This document shows, piece by piece, positions 24,723-33,285 of a DNA stretch of 64,000 nt. The notes under the pieces are model-generated. The model worked only from the letters and a program-made list of their open reading frames with translations. It searched no databases and was not told the DNA's origin. The translations under genes and the position numbers were made by a program. The DNA comes from Streptomyces stelliscabiei. GTDB taxonomy: Bacteria; Actinomycetota; Actinomycetes; Streptomycetales; Streptomycetaceae. Each line of letters starts with the position of its first letter. The first letter of the stretch is position 1. The stretch spans positions 2,542,001-2,606,000 of the forward strand of contig NZ_JADBGF010000001.1 of assembly GCF_014873495.1 (NCBI RefSeq), in the 5' to 3' direction.

Positions 24723-24736
24723 AGGAAGCGCTTTCT
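24723..24736. promoter_or_regulatory. LacI/catabolite-type operator upstream of the transporter
   Basis: AGGAAGCGCTTTCT contains the perfect 8-bp palindrome AAGCGCTT with extended, nearly symmetric flanks. It lies about 85 bp before the first permease gene, a usual place for a LacI-family operator. No LacI regulator is in the window. Confidence 0.55.
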
Positions 24737-24809
24737 CGATGTGCGTGGGGATGTGGTGCGCGGTATGGGGTGCGGCTTGCTGTGGGGTGGCGGGTGCGGG
24801 TGCGTGGGG

Positions 24810-24843
24810 GCTTGTCGCGCAGTTCCCCGCGCCCCTGACAAGC
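24810..24843 (-). repeat. Dispersed intergenic repeat, copy B, acting as a hairpin
   Basis: On the reverse strand it contains GGGGCGCGGGGAACTGCGCG, flanked here by inverted arms GCTTGTC/GACAAGC. It lies just after the dehydratase stop codon, so it is likely also a terminator. Confidence 0.65.
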
Positions 24844-24863
24844 ACGGGGTTGCTCTGCGTTCT

Positions 24864-26603
24864 TCAGCCTGCGTACGGGTCCGGGACCTTGCCCGGTCTG
24901 GCCAGGAACTCGAAGTCGCAGCCGGTGTCCGCCTGGGTGATCTGGTCGTTGTAGAGGGCGCCGTAGCCGCGTTCGTAACGGGCGGGCGGTGGCGTCCAGT
25001 CCGCTCGGCGGCGCTCCAACTCCTCGTCGTCCACGTTGAGTCGCAGAGTCCGCGCCTCGACGTCCAGGGTGATCGAGTCGCCGGTGCGCACGAGGGCGAG
25101 GGGCCCGCCGACGTACGACTCCGGTGCCACGTGCAGGGCGCAGGCGCCGTAGCTCGTGCCGCTCATCCGGGCGTCGGAGATCCGCACCATGTCCCGTACG
25201 CCCTGCTTCAGCAGGTGGTCGGGGATGGGCAGCATCCCGTACTCGGGCATGCCCGGTCCGCCCTTGGGCCCGGAGTTGCGCAGCACCAGCACGCTGTCGG
25301 CGGTGATGCCGAGGGACGGGTCGTTGATCGTGCGCTGCATCGTGCGGTAGTCGTCGAAGACGACCGCCGGTCCGGTGTGCTTGAGCAGGTGCGGTTCGGC
25401 GGAGATGTGCTTGATGACCGCGCCGTCCGGACAGAGGTTGCCGCGCAGGACGGCCACGCCGCCTTCGGTGGCGACCGGGTTGTCGCGGGTGCGGATCACG
25501 TCGTCGTCGTGCACGCGCGCGCCGTCGAGCTGCTCGCGCATCGTGTCGAAGGAGACGGTCGGCCGTTCCAGATGCAGCAGGTCGGTGATCCGGGAGAGGA
25601 ACCCGGGGAGGCCGCCCGCGAAGTGGAAGTCCTCCATCAGGTACTTCTGGCCCCCGGGCCGGACGTTGGCGAGCACCGGGACGGTACGGGCGACGCGGTC
25701 GAAGTCGTCGAGGGTGAGCTTGACGCCCGCCCGGCCGGCCATGGCGATCAGGTGGATGACGGCGTTGGTGGAGCCGCCGAGTCCGAGGACGGTGGTGACG
25801 GCGTCCTCGAAGGCGTCGGCGGTGAGGATGTCGTTCAGTTTGCGGTCCTTGTGGACCAGTTCGACGATCCGGAGGCCGGCGGCGGCCGCCATGCGGTCGT
25901 GGCCCGAGTCGACGGCAGGGATGCTGGACGCGCCCGGCACCGTGACACCGAGCGCCTCGGCGGCGGCGGTGAGCGTGGAGGCCGTACCCATCGTCATGCA
26001 GTGGCCCGGGGAGCGCGCGAGACCGGATTCCAGCTCGGTCATCTCGCAGTCGCCGATGAGCCCGGCGCGCTTGTCGTCCCAGTACTTCCACATGTCGGTG
26101 CCGGAGCCGAGGACCTCGTTGCGCCAGTGGCCCGGCAGCATCGGCCCGGCGGGCACGAAGACGGCCGGGAGGTCGACGCTCGCCGCGCCCATCAGCAGCG
26201 CGGGGGTCGACTTGTCGCAGCCGCCCATCAGCACGGCCCCGTCGACCGGGTAGGAGCGGAGCAGTTCCTCGGTCTCCATCGCGAGCATGTTGCGGTAGAG
26301 CATGGGGGTCGGCTTCTGGAAGGTCTCGGAGAGGGTCGAGACCGGGAACTCCAGCGGGAAGCCGCCCGCCTGCCACACACCCCGCTTGACCGCCTGGGCG
26401 CGATCCCGGAGGTGCACATGACAGGGGTTGATGTCGGACCAGGTGTTGAGGATCGCGATGACCGGCTTGCCGAGGTGCTCCTCGGGGAGGTAGCCGAGCT
26501 GACGGGTGCGGGCGCGGTGGCTGAAGGAGCGCAGCCCGTCCGTGCCGTACCACTGGTGGCTCCGGAGTTCCTCCGGCCTCTTCGTGTGCTGCTCCTGCTT
26601 CAT
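24864..26603 (-). CDS. IlvD/Edd-family sugar-acid dehydratase, L-arabinonate dehydratase-like
   Basis: 579 residues, full length. Cys61 (INPCHVH), Cys129 (MGGCDKST) and Cys202 (PGHCMTMG) have the same spacing as Cys59/127/200, which hold the [2Fe-2S] cluster in Rhizobium L-arabinonate dehydratase. Ser481 in RMSGTS fits the catalytic serine. It removes water from an aldonic acid to give a 2-keto-3-deoxy acid in the cytoplasm. L-arabinonate is the best guess because arabinan decorates pectin; D-xylonate, D-galactonate or a hexarate cannot be ruled out. It overlaps the preceding gene by ATGA. Confidence 0.85.
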   Translation of the reverse strand: MKQEQHTKRPEELRSHQWYGTDGLRSFSHRARTRQLGYLPEEHLGKPVIAILNTWSDINPCHVHLRDRAQAVKRGVWQAGGFPLEFPVSTLSETFQKPTPMLYRNMLAMETEELLRSYPVDGAVLMGGCDKSTPALLMGAASVDLPAVFVPAGPMLPGHWRNEVLGSGTDMWKYWDDKRAGLIGDCEMTELESGLARSPGHCMTMGTASTLTAAAEALGVTVPGASSIPAVDSGHDRMAAAAGLRIVELVHKDRKLNDILTADAFEDAVTTVLGLGGSTNAVIHLIAMAGRAGVKLTLDDFDRVARTVPVLANVRPGGQKYLMEDFHFAGGLPGFLSRITDLLHLERPTVSFDTMREQLDGARVHDDDVIRTRDNPVATEGGVAVLRGNLCPDGAVIKHISAEPHLLKHTGPAVVFDDYRTMQRTINDPSLGITADSVLVLRNSGPKGGPGMPEYGMLPIPDHLLKQGVRDMVRISDARMSGTSYGACALHVAPESYVGGPLALVRTGDSITLDVEARTLRLNVDDEELERRRADWTPPPARYERGYGALYNDQITQADTGCDFEFLARPGKVPDPYAG

Positions 26604-27511
26604 ATCGACCACCCGGCGGCGATGGCGGCGACCTCGGCGCGTTCGTCCTCGGGCAGGTGCCTGCTGGGGGCCCGGACGTCGCGGCGGCACAGGCCTAGGG
26701 AGGCGAGGGCCTCCTTGACGACGGTGACGTTGTTGGCGGAGCCGTTGGCGGCGCGCAGCTCCTCGAAGCGGCGGATCTGCTCCCAGATCTTCATGGCGCC
26801 CGGGAAGTCACCGGACCGCAGCGCTTCGATCATGTTCAGCGAGACGGCCGGGGCGACGTTCACCAGGCCCGACGTGAAGCCGGTGGCGCCGGCCGAGAAG
26901 TAGGAGGGTGCGTACGGCTCGGCGAGCCCCGCCACCCAGACGAAGCGCTCCAGGCCGGCGTCGCGGGCGAAGGCCGCGAAGCGCGCGGCGTCCGGCACCG
27001 CGTACTTGACCCCGACCACGTTGGGACAGGTGTCGGCGAGCCGGGCGAGCCGTTCGCCGGTGAGCTGCGCGTTACGGATGTAGGGCACGACGCCCAGTTC
27101 GGGCACGGCCTCGGCGATCGCCCGGTGGTAGTCGACCCAGCCGTCCTGCGACACGTACGGGTGCACCGGCTGATGGACCATCACCATCTGCGCCCCGATG
27201 TCCCGGGCGTGCTCGGCGGAGGCCACGGCGGTGGGTACGTCGTGGCCGACCCCGACCAGGATCACGGCCCGGTCGCCGGCCTCGTCCATCGTCAGCTCGG
27301 TGACCAGGCGCCGCTCTTCGGGGGTGAGGGCGTAGAACTCGCCGGTGTTTCCGTTGGGGGTGAGGGTGGTGATCCCTCCGTCGAGCAGCCGGCGCAACAG
27401 GGCCCGATGGGCACCCTGGTCGACGGTGCCGTCCTCGGCGAACGGAGTCACCGGGATCGCCACCACGTCGGCCAGGGCCGCCCGTTGGGTCTCGAACGTC
27501 ACGCTGCTCAT
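26600..27511 (-). CDS. DHDPS/KdgD-superfamily 2-keto-3-deoxy sugar acid dehydratase
   Basis: 303 residues, a class-I aldolase TIM barrel. GNTGEFYAL replaces the GTTGE loop of DapA; the active-site Tyr is in VVPYIRNAQ and the Schiff-base Lys in GVKYAVPD. This pattern is that of 2-keto-3-deoxy-sugar-acid dehydratases (KdgD or L-2-keto-3-deoxyarabonate dehydratase). Coupled to the IlvD-type dehydratase by ATGA, it probably forms 2-oxoglutarate semialdehyde from 2-keto-3-deoxyarabinonate, the next step of the oxidative arabinose route. AGGAAGG precedes ATG 27511. A lysine-pathway role is unlikely, since a true dapA-like gene lies at 57167. Confidence 0.8.
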   Translation of the reverse strand: MSSVTFETQRAALADVVAIPVTPFAEDGTVDQGAHRALLRRLLDGGITTLTPNGNTGEFYALTPEERRLVTELTMDEAGDRAVILVGVGHDVPTAVASAEHARDIGAQMVMVHQPVHPYVSQDGWVDYHRAIAEAVPELGVVPYIRNAQLTGERLARLADTCPNVVGVKYAVPDAARFAAFARDAGLERFVWVAGLAEPYAPSYFSAGATGFTSGLVNVAPAVSLNMIEALRSGDFPGAMKIWEQIRRFEELRAANGSANNVTVVKEALASLGLCRRDVRAPSRHLPEDERAEVAAIAAGWSI

Positions 27512-27606
27512 GGATGACCTTCCTCTGCGAAAAGCTCTTGGAGGACTACGGAGGCCGGCGGTCCGCGGTGAGGTGCGGGTGCGCCGTGCCTCGTGGACAC
27601 AGGGGC

Positions 27607-28290
27607 TTACCGGTTCTGCTGGGGCCGCCGGGGCACGGAGGCCTGCTCGTCCTCCCGCGCCCCGGGGAAGGCGCGTTCCACGAACGAGGCGATGTGCGCG
27701 TGCAGGGCGGCGGCAGCGCCGTCGGCGTCGCCGTCGAGGGCGAGCCGCAGGATCTCCCGGTGCTCGGCGGCCTCCCGTTCCCAGGAGGGGTCGGCGGCCC
27801 ACGCCACGGCCGACACCAGGGCGGCCTGGTCGCGCACCTCGTCGAGCATCCGGCCGAGCAGCGGGTTGCCGCACGGCACGTACAGGGCGCGGTGGAACTC
27901 CCGGTTGGCCAGCGACCGTTCGGCGGTGTCCGTGGCCTCGTCGGCCCGGGTCAGCGCGTCGGCGGCCGCGTCCCAGGGAGCGCCGCGCCGCACCGAGCGC
28001 CGCAGGGCCTCCGGCTCCAGGAGCAGCCGTACGTCATAGACCTCGCGCGCCATGTCCGCGTCCACCATGCGCACCGTGACGCCCTTGTACTGGCTCATCA
28101 CGACGAGGCCGGTCCCGGCCAGCGTCTTGAGCGCCTCGCGCACGGGGGTCTTGGACACCCCGAACTGCGCGGCCAGCTCGGTCTCGACCAGGGCCTGACC
28201 GGGCGTCAACTGCCCGGTGAGGATGCGGTGCTTGATCCCTTCCAGCACGAACTGCGTGCGGGACGGGATCGGCGTGGGCACAGAGGTCAT
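27607..28290 (-). CDS. GntR/FadR-family regulator of the sugar-acid operon
   Basis: 227 residues. A winged HTH (about 10-75: TQFVLEGIKHRILTGQLTPG, FGVSKTPVREALKTLAGTGLV) is joined to an all-helical FCD effector domain with the conserved NREFHRALY and the AEHREILRLAL metal-binding histidine segment. It is the first gene of the GntR-KdgD-like-dehydratase set and probably represses it until a sugar acid binds. Several palindromes lie directly upstream, suggesting autoregulation. It ends with TAA, unusual in this DNA. Confidence 0.9.
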   Translation of the reverse strand: MTSVPTPIPSRTQFVLEGIKHRILTGQLTPGQALVETELAAQFGVSKTPVREALKTLAGTGLVVMSQYKGVTVRMVDADMAREVYDVRLLLEPEALRRSVRRGAPWDAAADALTRADEATDTAERSLANREFHRALYVPCGNPLLGRMLDEVRDQAALVSAVAWAADPSWEREAAEHREILRLALDGDADGAAAALHAHIASFVERAFPGAREDEQASVPRRPQQNR

Positions 28291-28304
28291 GCGCGCCTCT
28301 CGGT

Positions 28305-28337
28305 TCTCACGTGTGAGATCTCAGGTATGGGATCTCA
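28305..28337. promoter_or_regulatory. GntR operator cluster
   Basis: TCTCAC-GT-GTGAGA (28305-28318) overlaps the perfect palindrome TGAGATCTCA (28314-28323), and the half-site GATCTCA recurs at 28331. The AT-rich CATATATGACGTACGAAGTACG follows (28350-28371). This sits 15-80 bp upstream of the GntR start codon. Confidence 0.6.
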
Positions 28338-28454
28338 CGTATCGCGTCTCATATATGACGTACGAAGTACGACGCGTTGAAGGTAGGAGGGGTGCGATGT
28401 TTCGTCAATGCTTCTGACAGAAGAAGATGTGCCGACCGTCACATGATCTTGAAA

Positions 28455-29204
28455 TCACACGGTCGTGGTCTCGCCCTCGCGCGCGCTCTCGGTGGGCCCG
28501 CCGAAGACGACGGCCGCCCGGCCGGTCGCCCCCTCCGGGGTGAGCGTGGGACCCACATGGGTGATCAGCAGCCGGCTCGCACTCTTCGCGTACGTCCCGG
28601 CCTCCTCCGGCGTGAGGTGCACGCGGGGTTCACCTTCGCGATGCGCGTCGAGGTCCGCCTCGCACAGGAACAGGTCGGCGCTGCCGGCGAGCCGGCTCAG
28701 CGCGTCGCACGGGCCGCTGTCCCCCGAGTAGGCGAAGACGCGGCCCTGGCACTCGGCGCGCAGCCCGTACGACTCCACGTCGTGGACGACGGCATGGGCA
28801 GTGAGAGTGAGGTTCCAGTGCCGGACCGTGTGGCCGTCATAGAGGGTCCGGAAGTCGAAGACGCTGTTCAGGAAGGTCGTGTCCGGCCTCCCGAAGAATC
28901 CGGCGAGGCGCTCCGCGCAGCCGTCGGGCGCGTACACGGGCAGCGGCGCGGGCAGGGTGAGGCCGCCGTACGCGAAGGCGTACAACGCGGCCACCAGGTC
29001 CGCGCAGTGGTCCGCGTGCAGATGGGAGATCCAGATCGCCGTGAGCCGAGTGGGATCCGTGTGCCGCTGCAACTCGGCGAACGTCCCGAACCCCGCGTCC
29101 ACCCATATCTCGGCGCCCCCGCCGCGCAGCAGATACCCGGAGGCGGGCCGGCCCGGGCGGGGGTGCGGAGAGGCGGTGCCGAGGACGGTGAGACTCAGGG
29201 GCAT
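28455..29204 (-). CDS. Metallo-beta-lactamase-fold hydrolase (RNase Z-like)
   Basis: 249 residues. TVLGTASPHPRPGRPASGYL and the zinc motif SHLHADHCADL (HxHxDH) with AYSGDSGPCD mark the MBL fold of the RNase Z/phosphodiesterase branch. The region after the zinc motif is short, with no exosite arm seen, so genuine tRNA processing is doubtful. A final His motif (LLITHVGP) completes the zinc site. It is a stand-alone gene, 75 bp beyond the GntR operator region. Confidence 0.8.
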   Translation of the reverse strand: MPLSLTVLGTASPHPRPGRPASGYLLRGGGAEIWVDAGFGTFAELQRHTDPTRLTAIWISHLHADHCADLVAALYAFAYGGLTLPAPLPVYAPDGCAERLAGFFGRPDTTFLNSVFDFRTLYDGHTVRHWNLTLTAHAVVHDVESYGLRAECQGRVFAYSGDSGPCDALSRLAGSADLFLCEADLDAHREGEPRVHLTPEEAGTYAKSASRLLITHVGPTLTPEGATGRAAVVFGGPTESAREGETTTV

Positions 29205-29369
29205 GCCCGGGAGCGTACGGAGCGGGAGGGGGCGCGCGCCGCGTTTCGCGGGTTCTGTCCTGGATGCGTCTACGGGGTGGGGTGCGGGTCGGGTGGGGCG
29301 GAGGGCGGCGGCGTAGGCCGGGAACGTCGCCCGGCGCTCCCCTCCGCCCTCCGCCCTCCGCCGCACGGC

Positions 29370-29963
29370 CTACCGCTTCCAGAGCGGGTCGCGGCCGCTC
29401 AGGCCGATCGCCCGGTCCAGCAGCGGCGCGTCGTCCGGTACGGGCTGTACGGGGCCGAAGATCTCGCCGCGCGCCGGGTCGTCGGCCGAGGCGGCGAGGA
29501 AGGCGTGGGTCGCGGTGAGGGCCGCCGGATCGGGGTCGTACGCCTGGCGGGTCGCCCGTGCGAGGTCCCAGCCGTGCACGACCAGCTCGTCCGCGGCCAC
29601 CGCGCCGGCGATCTCCCCCGGCAGGGACACCCCGCCCGCCCGGGTCTCCCCCGCCCACGCGGCCGGGTCCTGCCAGGCCTCGGCGAGTTCGTCGAGGACT
29701 CGCGGCAGGGCCTCGCGCCAGTCCGGCCCGATGTCGGGCAGCGCCGCCTGCGGGTTGGTGTCCGTCGTGGGCCCCAGATCCTTCCGGCCCGCGTCACGGA
29801 AGGCGACGGACAGCCCGAGCAGATGCCCGAGGATGTGGCGCACGGCGTACTCCGGGCACGGAGTGGGGTCGGAGAGCTGCTCGTCGCGGACGCCCCGGGC
29901 GAGGCGGGCGACGGCGCGGGCCTGCGGGGCGAGGTCGAGGGGGGCCGGTGCCTGGTCGGTCAT
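29370..29963 (-). CDS. TIGR03086-family metal-binding protein (DinB/maleylpyruvate-isomerase-like)
   Basis: 197 residues, a four-helix-bundle protein. The N-terminal TPCPEYAVRHILGHLLGL and the central VVHGWDLARATRQ supply the histidines that bind metal in the DinB/mycothiol-dependent isomerase superfamily. Many paralogues occur in actinomycetes, most without known substrate; some act as mycothiol S-transferases. AGGAGCTC precedes ATG 29963. No neighbour points to a pathway. Confidence 0.8.
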   Translation of the reverse strand: MTDQAPAPLDLAPQARAVARLARGVRDEQLSDPTPCPEYAVRHILGHLLGLSVAFRDAGRKDLGPTTDTNPQAALPDIGPDWREALPRVLDELAEAWQDPAAWAGETRAGGVSLPGEIAGAVAADELVVHGWDLARATRQAYDPDPAALTATHAFLAASADDPARGEIFGPVQPVPDDAPLLDRAIGLSGRDPLWKR

Positions 29964-30149
29964 GCGGAGCTCCTGGGTACGTCTCGAAGGCGCGTCGGGG
30001 TGGTGCGCCCGTGTTCTCTGTCGTCATGTCGGTAGACCCCCGGCGTCCAGGGAACTCATCGCTCGCCCCCTACTCGTTCCTCCCGGCGACGATTCCTAGG
30101 GCATCTGTCCGATCCGTGCGGCGGGTCCTCAGCACCACGATCACCAGTC

Positions 30150-31367
30150 ATGACATCCATGGATTCGACGGCATCGACGTCGGCCCGGGCCACGAGGCGT
30201 GTCCTCGGGGACCGGAACGCGGGGCCGTATCTCGCCGCCGTGGTGGTCTCGGGCCTCGGCTCGTCGGCGATGTGGCTGGTCGCGGGCGTCTGGGTCAAGG
30301 ACCTCACCGGCTCGGACGCGCTGGCGGCGCTGTGCACGCTCGCCCTGTGGACCCCGCTCCTCGCCGGCCCCCTCCTGGGCACCCTCGCGGACCGCCCCCG
30401 CCGCCGCGCCCTCCTCGTCACCACCGACCTGGGCCTGGCCGCCCTCCTGCTCACCCTCTTCGCCGTCGACTCCCCGGGCGACCTGTGGCTCCTCTACGCG
30501 GTCCTCCTCGTCTACGGCGCGGCAGGCGTCGTCCACGACGCGGCCGAGTCGGCCCTCGTCGCCACCGCCGTCGACCCTGCCCTCCTCGGCGACTTCAACG
30601 GCCTGCGCATGACGGCCAACGAGAGCATGAAACTGGTGGCCCCGCTGGCGGGAGCCGGTCTGTACGCGACGTACGGCGGAGCGACGGTGGCCCTGCTGGA
30701 CGCGGTGACGTTCGTCGCGGCGGCGGGGTTGTACGGACTGGTGCGCAAGGGAACGCCGCGCCCGCCCGGCCGCGGCGAAGGACCCGCCCCCGGCCTGTAC
30801 GCCCGTACGGCCGAAGGCGCCCGCCAGCTCCTCACCCACGAGCGCCTGCGCCCCCTGGTCCTGGCCGGCGGCACGACGATGCTGCTCTCCGGGGTGAACG
30901 GCGCCCTGATCTACGCGGTGGTCGAGTCCCTGGGCCACTCCCCGGCGTACACCGGCCTCCTCTTCGTCGCCCAGGGCACCGGTTCGATCGCCGTCGGCCT
31001 GGCCACGGGCCCCCTCCTGCGGCGCCTCGGCGAACTCCCCTTCGCGGCCTACGGCATCGCCCTGACGGGGGCGGCGGTGGCGGCCCGCACCGTCCCGAGC
31101 GACATCGCCGCCCTGGCCTGCGGCGCGGCGATCGGCATCGGCCTCCCCTGCGTCCTGACCGCGGCGCTCACCGCGGTCCAGCGCGAGACCCCGCCCGACC
31201 GGCTGGGCCGCACCACGGCCACCGCCCACACCCTCCTCTTCGCCCCGACAGCGGTGGGCACGGCGATCGGCGCCGGCCTGGTGGACGTGGCCGGTCTCCC
31301 GGTGCTGTTGCCGGCCCTCGGCACACTTCTCCTCCTGACAGCGGCCTGGCTGCTGTGCCGCCGCTGA
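30150..31367 (+). CDS. MFS transporter
   Basis: 405 residues with about 12 membrane helices. The cytoplasmic loop after helix 2 reads GTLADRPRRRALLV, the MFS motif A region. A Gly-rich helix (GSIAVGLATGPLLRRLGELPF) opens the second half. It is of the Enterobactin-exporter/tetracycline-like type, probably exporting a small molecule, substrate unknown. Two candidate starts (ATG 30150 and 30159) lack a clear ribosome site, so the transcript may be leaderless or weakly translated. Confidence 0.85.
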   Translation: MTSMDSTASTSARATRRVLGDRNAGPYLAAVVVSGLGSSAMWLVAGVWVKDLTGSDALAALCTLALWTPLLAGPLLGTLADRPRRRALLVTTDLGLAALLLTLFAVDSPGDLWLLYAVLLVYGAAGVVHDAAESALVATAVDPALLGDFNGLRMTANESMKLVAPLAGAGLYATYGGATVALLDAVTFVAAAGLYGLVRKGTPRPPGRGEGPAPGLYARTAEGARQLLTHERLRPLVLAGGTTMLLSGVNGALIYAVVESLGHSPAYTGLLFVAQGTGSIAVGLATGPLLRRLGELPFAAYGIALTGAAVAARTVPSDIAALACGAAIGIGLPCVLTAALTAVQRETPPDRLGRTTATAHTLLFAPTAVGTAIGAGLVDVAGLPVLLPALGTLLLLTAAWLLCRR

Positions 31368-31388
31368 CCCGTACGGGAGGCTGGACGC

Positions 31389-31544
31389 ATGAGCACAGTG
31401 GTCCGCGACATCACGGTCTCGGTCGACGGCTAAGCGGCCGGGCTCGACCAACTGGAACAGCTGTCCGCACGTCCGACGAGCCTCGTCACCCACGTGACCC
31501 ACCGCGTGACGGGTTGCCTGCCGGACCCCGGTGCCCGAGAGTGA
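31389..31544 (+). pseudogene. Dihydrofolate-reductase-like (RibD C-domain) remnant
   Basis: After GGGAGG, ATG 31389 opens MSTVVRDITVSVDG and then hits TAA where the family has DGY/DGF-AAG; the frame resumes as AAGLDQLEQL. What follows (TSLVTHVTHRV) looks like the family C terminus (VTHLRYRV). The 120 or so central residues are missing. So this is an internally deleted and stop-mutated gene, just after the MFS gene. The short match makes the assignment tentative. Confidence 0.55.
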
Positions 31545-31602
31545 GGAACCGCCGACTTCCGCGTGCGGAGCGGGAGTTGACGGCACCGGGAAGGGATTTC
31601 TC

Positions 31603-32067
31603 ATGGCACTGCGCAAGACGGCCGCGGCCCTGTTCGCGGCAGCGGCGATCGCGATCTCGACGGTCGGGTCGGCCGGTACGGCCGCCGCCCGCACAGCGGG
31701 CACCGACGGCGGCACCGGCGTCCGCACGTCCGAGGAGGTCCGGCAGCCGTCGCTGACGGCGGACCAGATGAAGAACGCCGTCGTGCCCCGGGCGGCCAGG
31801 TCCGGCTCGGCCGCCGCCGCCCCGCTGAACTGCGCGTACTACTACGTGTGCGGCAAGGGCGGCAACGGCAACAGATTCGACTACACCACGTGCGGCGTGA
31901 CGTACACGCTGCCCAACCTCGTGGGCTGGGGCTCCCTCCACAACAACCAGACGCCGGGCACCCGGGCGAACTTCTACGACGTGAACGGCGCCTGGATGTT
32001 CTCCCTCGACGCTCCCCTCAAGAACGACGTGTTCTGGACCCCGGTCTGGTACGTCATCGCCTGCTGA
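31603..32067 (+). CDS. Small secreted protein, peptidase-inhibitor I36-like
   Basis: 154 residues. A clear signal peptide (RKTAAALFAAAAIAISTVGSAGTAAA) and a pro-like linker precede a compact C-terminal domain with four Cys (NCAYYYVCGKGG, TTCGVTYTL, final C) and the pattern LPNLVGWGSLHNNQTPGTRANFYD, similar to Streptomyces I36 peptidase inhibitors and beta/gamma-crystallin-like proteins. AAGGGA lies before ATG 31603. It is probably exported to the medium; inhibitor activity is an inference. Confidence 0.7.
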   Translation: MALRKTAAALFAAAAIAISTVGSAGTAAARTAGTDGGTGVRTSEEVRQPSLTADQMKNAVVPRAARSGSAAAAPLNCAYYYVCGKGGNGNRFDYTTCGVTYTLPNLVGWGSLHNNQTPGTRANFYDVNGAWMFSLDAPLKNDVFWTPVWYVIAC

Positions 32068-32118
32068 GCCGACGCCCGGCGCGGTGCGGTCCGGGCGCGG
32101 TGGGGTGGACGGGGCGGT

Positions 32119-33285
32119 TCACCGCACCGCCGTCAACGCCTCCCGTACCGCCGCCAGATCCTGGTCCGAGGCCAACCCCGCGTGGTACAGCCGGAGTTCG
32201 GTCGCCCCCAGCTCCACCGCCCGCCCCGCGTCCTCGGCCAGGGTCACCGGGCTGCCGCCCATGCCCGACACGATGCCGAAGTTGGCGGCCAGCACGGCCC
32301 CGTCCGCCCCGGCCTTCGCGAACGCCGGCAGCAGCCCCGGCCCGCCCGCGCAGGGCACGACGACACCGTCGGCCACGCCGAGGATGTGCTGGGGGTCCAC
32401 CCCGGGGTTCGCCCCGCAGTGGTACGTGACCGGGTCCGCGTGCAGCAGCACCTGGAACCCGGCGGGCGCGGCGGACCGTACGGCCCCGACGGCCTCCTCC
32501 TGGAGCGAACGGGCGGTCGCGTCGCGCCACACCCGCGTGGCCGTCGCCTTCTCGGTCCCGAGGAGTTTCTCCACGGCCGGCCAGCCCTCGTCGACGGTCT
32601 CGCCCCGCCACAGCGGTTCCAGCGCCGCGCGTACGGCCGCCGCCAGCTCGTCGGGGTCCTGTCCAACGCCGGCGTACCCGTCGCGGCAGGTGCCGCAGAA
32701 GCACAGCGACATCAGGTACTGCCCGGCGTCGCCGAGGCCGACCCCGCCCGTCTTGTCGTGGGCGTGGAGGTGGGAGAAGCCGTACCAGCCGAGCGACTCC
32801 AGCTCGGTGCCGCGCGCGCCGGGCCGGACCGCCGCCTCCACCGCCAGGTCGACCAGGTACTCCCGGGTGTCGGGCTGCGCGACACAGGGGGCCCACGGAT
32901 ACCGGTCCCCGTAGGCGTTGACCACGGAGGTCGAGGGATGCTCGGCGCCCAGGCGGGAGTTGTGCGCCAGGACCACCCAGGTGTGCACTTCGAGTCCGGC
33001 GTGCGCGAGCGCGGTGGCCGCCTCGCCGAACGCGTCGCCGAACGCCCAGTCCCCCGCCGCGCAGGGCCGCAGCGTACGGCCCTCCCACCGCGCACCCGGC
33101 GGGTACAGCACGGCCGCGTGCTCGGCGGTGACGATGCGGTGCCGGGGGTGGCGGGGGGTGAGCGCGCGGGTGGAGTGGTAGGCGGAGGCGAGCGTCGCCT
33201 GCCGTACCCCGAGCCCCGCGATGCGCTCGGCGGCGGCCGGATCCCCGTTGACGTCCCACGGGTAGACGAACGTCGACGCCTTCAC
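32119..33285 (-). CDS. Uncharacterised TIM-barrel-like protein coupled to kdgD
   Basis: 388 residues, no signal peptide, cytoplasmic. The start KASTFVYPWDVNGD, HTWVVLAHNSRLG, LGWYGFSHLHAHDKTG and the Cys motif SLCFCGTCRDGY suggest a glycoside-hydrolase-like TIM barrel of unknown function; CxCxxC could bind metal. Its GTG (33285) sits in a GTGA overlap with the kdgD stop, so it is made together with KdgD and likely acts on a uronate-pathway intermediate or an oligogalacturonide. No characterised relative is known to me. Confidence 0.7.
   Translation of the reverse strand: MKASTFVYPWDVNGDPAAAERIAGLGVRQATLASAYHSTRALTPRHPRHRIVTAEHAAVLYPPGARWEGRTLRPCAAGDWAFGDAFGEAATALAHAGLEVHTWVVLAHNSRLGAEHPSTSVVNAYGDRYPWAPCVAQPDTREYLVDLAVEAAVRPGARGTELESLGWYGFSHLHAHDKTGGVGLGDAGQYLMSLCFCGTCRDGYAGVGQDPDELAAAVRAALEPLWRGETVDEGWPAVEKLLGTEKATATRVWRDATARSLQEEAVGAVRSAAPAGFQVLLHADPVTYHCGANPGVDPQHILGVADGVVVPCAGGPGLLPAFAKAGADGAVLAANFGIVSGMGGSPVTLAEDAGRAVELGATELRLYHAGLASDQDLAAVREALTAVR

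Noticed and set aside
26600..27511. Second lysine-pathway dapA
   Set aside because: Has GNTGEF in place of GTTGES and is coupled to a sugar-acid dehydratase.
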